Below, one piece after another: positions 59,350-64,000 of a stretch of DNA of 64,000 bases. The DNA is from Bog-473 sp963788125 (lineage in GTDB: Bacteria; Actinomycetota; Acidimicrobiia; Acidimicrobiales; RAAP-2), in NCBI GenBank assembly GCA_963788125.1, contig CAWBFN010000002.1, positions 434,001 through 498,000 on the forward strand, given 5' to 3'. The notes beneath the pieces are model-generated. The model searched no databases, had not been told where the DNA came from, and saw only the letters and a list, made by a program, of their open reading frames with translations. How positions within the stretch are numbered: the stretch's first letter is position 1; every line of letters starts with the position of its first letter. Made by a program: the position numbers and the translations under genes.

Positions 59350-60162
59350 TCACCCCTGAGCGGCCCCGTATTCGGGCCAGGGCCGGACGACGAAGGACTG
59401 GCTCGCCGTGGCCAGGAGCGCCCCGTCCTGCGACCACAGGTGGGCGACGCCCTGAGCGTATCCGCCAAGGACGGCGTGCATCCTGATGTCGCAGAGCACC
59501 CACTCGGTGGGCTTGAGCTGCACGACCCGAAGCGTGTTGTCGAGACTACGGCTCATGACGGGTTGGCCGAGGGGGTCCGATGCGGCGCCCGCGACGTAGT
59601 CCCCGAAGATGGCCAACGTGGCCGCGGACGTCGCCTGGAGGCCGGGGACTCGCGCCCAAAGGGCCGAGTTCGGAGACCCGGGTGTGCCGTCGAGCTCGTC
59701 GAGGGATCGCCCGGTCGCAGTCCGACTGTCGATCGTGTCGATGATCGTGTTTCGCATCATCTCGGGCAGGTATCGGGGGGCGCAGTCCTCCGGGGGTGCC
59801 ACGCGGGGCGGTTCGACCCAGGTGGCGCCCGGGGTGGACCGGTACTCGCCCAGCGCGGCATTTACGGTCAGGATCTCCCGCCCGTCCACTTCTCCGACGG
59901 CCCTCCCCTGGGTGACGTGATGGCCGGTGGCGGCCAAGGTCACCTCCCACTCCACCTCCGAGAGGGTCGGGGCGTACGAGAGGTACTGGGCGGTGGCCCA
60001 GATGGTCGCCCGACCCGACGCCTTCTCGAGCGCCACGAGCGCGGCACCCAGCCCACAGCCGCCGAACAGGAAGTCGGGGGTGGCGAGGTGTGGTTCCACC
60101 CGCATCCGCCAGTGCAGGTCGTCGTCGACCTTCTGCATCCCGAGGAAGGATTGGGCGTCCAC
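59350..60162 (-). CDS. Acyl-CoA thioesterase family protein (double hotdog)
   Basis: This roughly 270-residue protein starts at the GTG at 60162 (VDAQSFLGMQKVDDD); an ATG at 60201 would add 13 residues. The N-terminal hotdog has PDFLFGGCGLGAALVALEKASGR and ATAQYLSYAPTLSEVEW, the C-terminal hotdog GQPVMSRSLDNTLRVVQL and GVAHLWSQDGALLATASQSF. It matches the TesB-like/DUF4442-type thioesterase superfamily, the second such gene after 6893-7789. The catalytic Asp/Gln positions are only partly recognisable, so activity is inferred from fold. Confidence 0.8.
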   Translation of the reverse strand: MDAQSFLGMQKVDDDLHWRMRVEPHLATPDFLFGGCGLGAALVALEKASGRATIWATAQYLSYAPTLSEVEWEVTLAATGHHVTQGRAVGEVDGREILTVNAALGEYRSTPGATWVEPPRVAPPEDCAPRYLPEMMRNTIIDTIDSRTATGRSLDELDGTPGSPNSALWARVPGLQATSAATLAIFGDYVAGAASDPLGQPVMSRSLDNTLRVVQLKPTEWVLCDIRMHAVLGGYAQGVAHLWSQDGALLATASQSFVVRPWPEYGAAQG

Positions 60163-60309
60163 TGGCCCGCACCCTAGCCGGGGGGTTCCGCCATCCGGCA
60201 AGGCCGCGGTCGCCGTCGGTCACAAGGATGTCGTGGCGCCTCCTAGTATCGCGACCGCCGCACGGTGAGTTGGCCCGCCCGTTCGATGTCGGCGGGGCGC
60301 CCAACCGGC

Positions 60310-60382
60310 GGGGGTGTAGCTCAGCTGGAAGAGCGGCGGCTTTGCAAGCCGTAGGCCGAGGGTTCGAGTCCCTTCACCTCCA
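60310..60382 (+). tRNA. tRNA-Ala (TGC)
   Basis: GGGGGTGTAGCTCAGCTGG starts the gene and CACCTCCA ends it. The acceptor stem is GGGGGTG/CACCTCC with one G-U pair. The anticodon stem is GCGGC/GCCGT with loop TTTGCAA (anticodon TGC), and the T-arm is GGGTTCGAGTCCC. 73 nt, CCA not encoded. Confidence 0.97.
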
Positions 60383-60388
60383 CTTGTT

Positions 60389-60418
60389 GGGGTGGACCCC
60401 GTTTGTGGGGTGGACCCC
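60389..60418 (+). terminator. Duplicated GGGGTGGACCCC hairpins after tRNA-Ala
   Basis: GGGGTGGACCCC occurs at 60389-60400 and 60407-60418, an 18-base period, 6 bases downstream of tRNA-Ala. Each copy is a 5-base-pair GGGGT/ACCCC dyad with a 2-base loop, followed by GTTT in copy 1. The duplicated dyad is a plausible terminator or a slippage repeat; no strong U-tract follows. Confidence 0.45.
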
Positions 60419-60508
60419 GTTCAGTCCAACCATCGCCAAAAAGGGCGGTGGCCAGGGTCCTGATGGCCTCTTGGGCTTCCCTGCCCGCCGGGGCGGCAAG
60501 CCCATTCT

Positions 60509-60916
60509 TCAGGGCCTTAGCGCAGCCTCGGTCTGGGCGGTGTCCTCGGTGCCGCGATAGAAGGCGATCTTTCCGTTGTCGAACCGGAAGTAGTGGTGCA
60601 GATCGTGGTCGATGGCCTTGCCTGTCGCCCGCGACGTGGCTCGACAGTGCACCACGGTGTGCACCTCGGTCTCGTTTGCTGCGAACGCATATGGGTTGAA
60701 CTCTTGGACCTCCATTGTCGAGCCGAAGGCCTTGAAGAAGGATGCGACGCCCTCCTTACCGTGACGAATGCCATACCAGGGCGCAACCGTAGACGAGGTT
60801 TCGGTCGCCCAGTCGACATCGTCGGTCACCTGGTCGAGGACGGCCTGGACATCTCCCCTTCCGAAGGCCTCGTAAAGGCCGTGGACCGTCTTGATGTTGT
60901 CGTCTGCTCCCACCAT
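60509..60916 (-). CDS. SnoaL/NTF2-like family protein
   Basis: This 135-residue protein (MVGADDNIKTVHGLYEAFGRGDVQAVLDQVTDDVDW) shares its first helix pattern with the SnoaL-like protein at 24411-24818 (DAFGRGDVPAV). The later strands, ETEVHTVVHCRATSRATGKAIDHDLHHYFRFDNGKIAFYRG, complete one NTF2 fold. Its role, binding or isomerising a small molecule, is inferred from the fold only. An ATG with GGAG (in the GAAAGGAGCC leader) starts at 60916. Confidence 0.8.
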   Translation of the reverse strand: MVGADDNIKTVHGLYEAFGRGDVQAVLDQVTDDVDWATETSSTVAPWYGIRHGKEGVASFFKAFGSTMEVQEFNPYAFAANETEVHTVVHCRATSRATGKAIDHDLHHYFRFDNGKIAFYRGTEDTAQTEAALRP

Positions 60917-61089
60917 CGGCTCCTTTCAATACAGAAATCCGACAGAAGAGAGTAGTTGCCTTGATCATGACGTGCCACGGGCACCACGACCGTATGACAG
61001 ACGTCGAAAGGACGACGCGTTGCCCAGGGAGATCCGTCGGCGCGAGACTTCATGATGTGTGGGGGCCTACCGGAGGGATAAGTGCTGCA

Positions 61090-61245
61090 ATGCAAGCGAC
61101 GTACCTCCGTCGCTTGAGCTTGGACCCGGAGCCGCCGTCGATCGAGGCGCTACGGCAGATCCACCGCCGCCACGTGGAACGAGTGCCGATGCCCTCGATG
61201 ACGACGACATCGCAGCGATCAGCCCTATCTGACAGGAACTAGTGT
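61090..61245 (+). pseudogene. Arylamine N-acetyltransferase N-terminal fragment
   Basis: From the ATG at 61090 the frame encodes MQATYLRRLSLDPEPPSIEA then LRQIHRRHVERVP, which matches the first helical part of actinobacterial arylamine N-acetyltransferases (the YLxRIGLDxxxxPxLExLxxLHRAHxxxVP pattern). The similarity ends at the point where the usual PFENLD segment and the catalytic Cys domain should follow; the frame closes after 17 unrelated residues at 61240-61242. It is a decayed remnant of about 33 conserved residues. Confidence 0.55.
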
Positions 61246-61261
61246 CCACCGGCGACTAGTT
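61237..61261. repeat. Inverted repeat beside the NAT fragment
   Basis: Perfect 7-base arms AACTAGT (61237-61243) and ACTAGTT (61255-61261) flank 11 bases. The low GC of the arms stands out from the surroundings. It may be an operator, a terminator without U-tract or a scar of a deletion that removed the rest of the acetyltransferase gene. Confidence 0.45.
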
Positions 61262-61338
61262 CAACCGTCCCAGTTGCTCTTTGCACTCGACGTGTCACGA
61301 CATCGGCGACATGTGTGGCACGCCACCTGAGGACAGCG

Positions 61339-61968
61339 TCACTCGTAGGCGGTGATCTCGAGGTCCCGGGGGAAGTGGTGGAACGGTGAGCCCGGCCGGT
61401 AGTCCGCGGGGACGTCCTCGATGCTGTCGTAGGTGGCGACGTCGAAGATGTTGGACGAACGGATGTCCTCTTCGACGGCGACCCCGCACAGTCGCATCTC
61501 GGTGGCCGTGTCGAAGCAGTTGACCAACAGCACGACCTCGTCGCGCAGTTCCTCGTAGCGCTGGCGGGAGATGCGGCCCATCAGCGTGTACTCGCAGCCG
61601 TCGGGCGAGACGCCGACGCGCCGGCCGATCATGGCGTGGTGGCGACCGTCGTCGATGCAGTACAGGGTGTAGTCGTCGGCCTCCAGGCACTCGCGGATCC
61701 GTTCGTGCCGCTCGTGGGCCGGCAGCAGGTGCCACTGGGTGTGCCGGCGGTCCTTCATGGCCCACAGCGGGCCCGGCGGGATGGTGTGCTCGGGCTCGTC
61801 CTCTTCGAGCGGGGTCGACACGTCGTGGCCGACCAGGGGCTCCGGGGGGAAGGCCAGGTCGGGGTCGATGATGATGTCGCCCGGCTTGGGGTGGCCGGAC
61901 GAGGCAGGTACGGCCTCTCCCCACTCGTGGCCCTCCTCACCCTGCTGCCCGTCACCCTGGCCCGTCAT
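61339..61968 (-). CDS. Hypothetical soluble protein
   Basis: This 209-residue protein begins with a Gly/Gln/Glu-rich disordered stretch (MTGQGDGQQGEEGHEWGEAV), then IIIDPDLAFPPEPLVGHD and a folded C-terminal half with DDYTLYCIDDGRHHAMIGRRVGV, CEYTLMGRISRQRYEELRDEVV and VLLVNCFDTATEMRLCGVAV. Three cysteines, several Asp/Glu and His suggest a metal or ligand site, but no domain is recognised. No signal peptide or membrane helix. Its start is 50 bases from the DUF1269 gene stop, on the same strand. Confidence 0.6.
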   Translation of the reverse strand: MTGQGDGQQGEEGHEWGEAVPASSGHPKPGDIIIDPDLAFPPEPLVGHDVSTPLEEDEPEHTIPPGPLWAMKDRRHTQWHLLPAHERHERIRECLEADDYTLYCIDDGRHHAMIGRRVGVSPDGCEYTLMGRISRQRYEELRDEVVLLVNCFDTATEMRLCGVAVEEDIRSSNIFDVATYDSIEDVPADYRPGSPFHHFPRDLEITAYE

Positions 61969-62017
61969 CGGTGTCCTCTCGTAGTCCGCCGCTCGGCGCT
62001 CGGCTCGGTCCTGGACC

Positions 62018-62584
62018 CTATCGGCCGGGGGCCGGCCCGGGTTGCGTCACCGCCTTTTCATTGCGCGCCACCCCTTCGTCGACTTCTTTTGCGGACTCCT
62101 GGACGGCCTTGTCCACATCCTTGGCCTTCACATCGAGTTCCTTGGCCACGCGCTTCTCCGCCTTCAGCTCGGCCTTTTCCAGGGCCTGCTCCAGCCTGCT
62201 CTCCCCGACGATGACGAGGGCCGCCTGCCCTTCGTCGATGACGTCGCCTAACTCCTTGACGTCCGCCCGGGACATGCCTCGCCACAGGTGCCCGCTCACC
62301 CCGCCCACCGCCGCTCCGACGATGGCTGTCCCGATGATGGAAGGGGGGAACAGGATGCCGATGACCGCTCCGGCGGCGGCGCCACCCCACGCCAGATGCC
62401 GGGTCGCCATCTCGTCCTTGTTCACGTGCACCTTGCCGGACTGATCCTTGGTCACCACCGCAGCGTCATAGGTGCCGATCGCGCCGGCCAGGTGGAGGTC
62501 CTTGACGAGGTCGTAGTCGTACCGTGCGCTCTCCTCATCGGGGTAGGTGCCGATGAAGAGGAAGACGCTGTCGGGCTTCGCCAT
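62018..62584 (-). CDS. DUF1269 family membrane protein
   Basis: This 188-residue protein (MAKPDSVFLFIGTYPDEESARYDYD) has a central glycine-rich hydrophobic segment (AWGGAAAGAVIGILFPPSIIGTAIVGAAVGGVSGHLWRGM, about 66-105), the DUF1269 hallmark, followed by a long charged helix rich in Lys/Glu/Ala (about 135-175). The N-terminal domain resembles a small ligand-binding fold. The family is membrane-associated and uncharacterised, common in actinobacteria under stress genes. The upstream 250-base gap separates it from the divergent aquaporin gene. Confidence 0.82.
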   Translation of the reverse strand: MAKPDSVFLFIGTYPDEESARYDYDLVKDLHLAGAIGTYDAAVVTKDQSGKVHVNKDEMATRHLAWGGAAAGAVIGILFPPSIIGTAIVGAAVGGVSGHLWRGMSRADVKELGDVIDEGQAALVIVGESRLEQALEKAELKAEKRVAKELDVKAKDVDKAVQESAKEVDEGVARNEKAVTQPGPAPGR

Positions 62585-62845
62585 GTCGCTGCTCCCGTTC
62601 TCTCTTTTTCGTTCGTTTCAGGCGGCTCGATGGTAGACGAGTCGTCTGTGGAACGCCCTCGGGGCACCCCGGCCGTCGACTGACTCCTCACGGCTGGCGG
62701 TTTGGCCGCCGGAGGAGCCTCAATCGGGGAGGCGGCCGCAGCAGGATCGTGCTAAGTAGAAACGCCAGGGCGTCGGTGCCGGGGTCGGCCACGGGAGCAG
62801 TGACGGGCAGGGCATTCCGAAGATGGTCGACAAAGTGAGGCGACG

Positions 62846-63691
62846 ATGACTAGTGGACAGCAGGTCCCCTCGCCCGGCCCGCCCGGCCCGCCCGGCCCGC
62901 TCGGCCCGCTCGCTCGCTACGAGCAGGGCGTGATCGACCGCATCGCAGACTTCAACGATCCGAGCCAGGAGTGGCGTCGGTTGTTCTCCGAGCTTCTCGG
63001 CACGTTCTTTTTGGTCCTGGTCGCCGCCGGAGGAGGCATGATGGGACACGCCTTCCCGGGCACGATCAGTCGCACCGCAGCTGTCGTAGCCCCAGCTCTG
63101 ATGGTCATGGCCATCATCTTGTTCATGGGCAAGGTGTCCGGTGCCCACCTCAATCCGGCGGTCAGCATCGCGTTCGCCCTCCGGCGCGACTTCCCCTGGT
63201 GGCGGGTACCCGGGTACGTCGTCACGCAACTGGTCGGGGCGACCTTGGCCGCCCTGTTCCTGCGCGGTGTGATCAAGGTCTCGGCCATGTACGGGTCCAA
63301 CTATCCGGCCCACGGCTACTCCAACCTGGCGGCGTTCTGGATGGAGCTGATATTGACCATGGGGCTGGTCAGCGTCATCCTGGGCACTGCCTCGGGGGCA
63401 CAGAACATCGGCATTTTCGGTGCGCTGGGGGTCGGTGGCTACATCGCCTTGGCCGGTCTTTGGGGGAGCCCGATCTCCGGTGCCTCCATGAACCCGGCTC
63501 GTACCTTCGGGCCCGATCTGGTATCGACCACCTTCACGGGGTACTGGGTCTACATCGCCGGTCCGATCGCCGGTGCCGTCCTTGCCGTGGGCATCGCCTT
63601 CGTGTTGCGGGGCAAGGGCGGTGGGAAGGCGGGCTCGGAGGCCGCGCAAGGAGACCTGTTCGTCCACGCGTACGAGGCGGGCAAGTCCTGA
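62846..63691 (+). CDS. Aquaporin (MIP family channel)
   Basis: This 281-residue channel has both NPA motifs: SGAHLNPAVS at about 105 and SGASMNPARTFGPDL at about 215, with six membrane helices between about 45 and 255. The residues around the second NPA (Arg after NPA) fit a water/glycerol channel. The N-terminus (GPPGPPGPLGPLA) is collagen-like, from imperfect 9-base repeats, and is not part of the channel fold. It transports water or small solutes passively. It is divergent from the DUF1269 gene and ends 32 bases before the next start. Confidence 0.9.
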   Translation: MTSGQQVPSPGPPGPPGPLGPLARYEQGVIDRIADFNDPSQEWRRLFSELLGTFFLVLVAAGGGMMGHAFPGTISRTAAVVAPALMVMAIILFMGKVSGAHLNPAVSIAFALRRDFPWWRVPGYVVTQLVGATLAALFLRGVIKVSAMYGSNYPAHGYSNLAAFWMELILTMGLVSVILGTASGAQNIGIFGALGVGGYIALAGLWGSPISGASMNPARTFGPDLVSTTFTGYWVYIAGPIAGAVLAVGIAFVLRGKGGGKAGSEAAQGDLFVHAYEAGKS

Positions 63692-63723
63692 TGGCGATGG
63701 CGTAAGGGCGGTAGGGTCCGGGC

Positions 63724-64000
63724 ATGGCACCCCCGGGGCGAGGTATCTCGGCCTGCACCACGATGGCTTGGGATTGGGATCTGCTCGGGTGCATCGAGGC
63801 CTGGACGCGCGCCGGCGTGCGGGGCATCGGAGTGGGCCTTCCACAGTTCGAACACGCCGGCCGCGAGCGCGCCATGCGAGAACTGCGCGCCAGCGGGCTG
63901 ACCGTCTCCGACTTCCAGGGGGTGTACCTCTACGACCTGACCGACCCGGCTCACTTCCCCACGCGGCAGGAGCAGGCACTCCACTACCTCGACATCGCCG
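63724..64000 (+). CDS. Sugar phosphate isomerase/epimerase-like protein, N-terminal part
   Basis: The frame starts at an ATG and runs off the window. The visible 92 residues (MAPPGRGISACTTMAWDWDL, then GVRGIGVGLPQF, LTVSDFQGVYLYDL) show the first strands of a xylose-isomerase-like TIM barrel. It is a second member of the family found at 46135-46896, not a close duplicate. Substrate unknown; the metal-site residues lie beyond the window. Confidence 0.7.
   Translation, partial: MAPPGRGISACTTMAWDWDLLGCIEAWTRAGVRGIGVGLPQFEHAGRERAMRELRASGLTVSDFQGVYLYDLTDPAHFPTRQEQALHYLDIA

Larger units (their letters stand above)
60917..61338. other. Gap with a gene remnant and inverted repeat
   Basis: No complete gene. 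It contains an arylamine N-acetyltransferase N-terminal fragment (61090-61185) and an inverted repeat AACTAGT (61237-61243)/ACTAGTT (61255-61261) with an 11-base loop. The rest shows no family signal. A possible promoter for the minus-strand SnoaL-like gene lies near 60940-60990. Confidence 0.5.

Noticed and set aside
62720..63979. A 419-residue minus-strand frame opposite the aquaporin
   Set aside because: The plus-strand frame contains two NPA motifs and six helices; the reverse translation is low-complexity and without family features.

Overview
The window is high-GC, densely coding bacterial DNA of actinobacterial type. Marker genes are fhaA, fhaB, pstP, pbpA, pknB with PASTA repeats, trpG and the actinobacterial division gene crgA, next to a tRNA-Leu gene. 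A FadA-type thiolase, P450s, acyl-CoA thioesterases and thiolase-fold/DUF35 proteins suggest a free-living, lipid- or terpenoid-using soil or aquatic actinobacterium. An Acidimicrobiia-like source is my guess, not a proof. I see no insertion sequence, prophage, CRISPR array or rRNA.

Layout. 0-9.7 kb: end of a DUF202 pair, a cupin, then a lipid/xenobiotic block (P450, two tandem DUF1214 proteins of which one is frameshifted, sulfotransferase, NAD(P)-dependent epimerase, TesB thioesterase, VOC protein) and a secreted cyclophilin. 9.8-21.3 kb: a large MalT-type LuxR regulator divergent from a tightly overlapping operon of a small ORF, cydD, cydC (frameshifted), cydA, cydB and a FUSC transporter. 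21.3-26.1 kb: single genes (VOC, epimerase, SirB1-like, GNAT, SnoaL-like, Ca2+/H+ antiporter). 26.3-33.7 kb: tRNA-Leu and the growth and division cluster fhaA-fhaB-pstP-pbpA-pknB, convergent trpG, and crgA; rodA and pknA are not in this cluster.

33.7-46.9 kb: a catabolic region. It holds a FadA-type thiolase, a PaaI thioesterase, a phosphoribosyltransferase, an SDR-pirin-CoA-ligase set divergent from an amidohydrolase across a palindromic operator-like site, and a six-gene minus-strand run: TIM-barrel isomerase, cupin, thiolase-fold protein, duplicated DUF35 protein, and two further thiolase-fold proteins. All three thiolase-fold proteins lack the usual catalytic cysteine. 46.9-53.6 kb: a Thr-rich lipoprotein, a GAP-family membrane protein, a DUF6325/SHOCT/micro-membrane-protein cassette, a second P450 and a large flippase-like protein with a pseudokinase-like middle. 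53.8-57 kb: three signalling genes (GAF-ANTAR, PAS-EAL, PAS-LuxR). 57.2-64 kb: tRNA-Ile, a membrane-anchored protein divergent from a GntR regulator, a thioesterase, tRNA-Ala, a SnoaL-like protein, an arylamine N-acetyltransferase fragment, two small hypotheticals, an aquaporin and the start of a second TIM-barrel isomerase.

The group tRNA-Leu/fhaA...pknB/trpG/crgA, with tRNA-Ile and tRNA-Ala further on, resembles the origin-proximal region of mycobacteria in reverse orientation, with the 33.7-57 kb catabolic and signalling block lying between. Two single-base frameshifts (3780 and 15488-15491) could be sequencing errors or real lesions.
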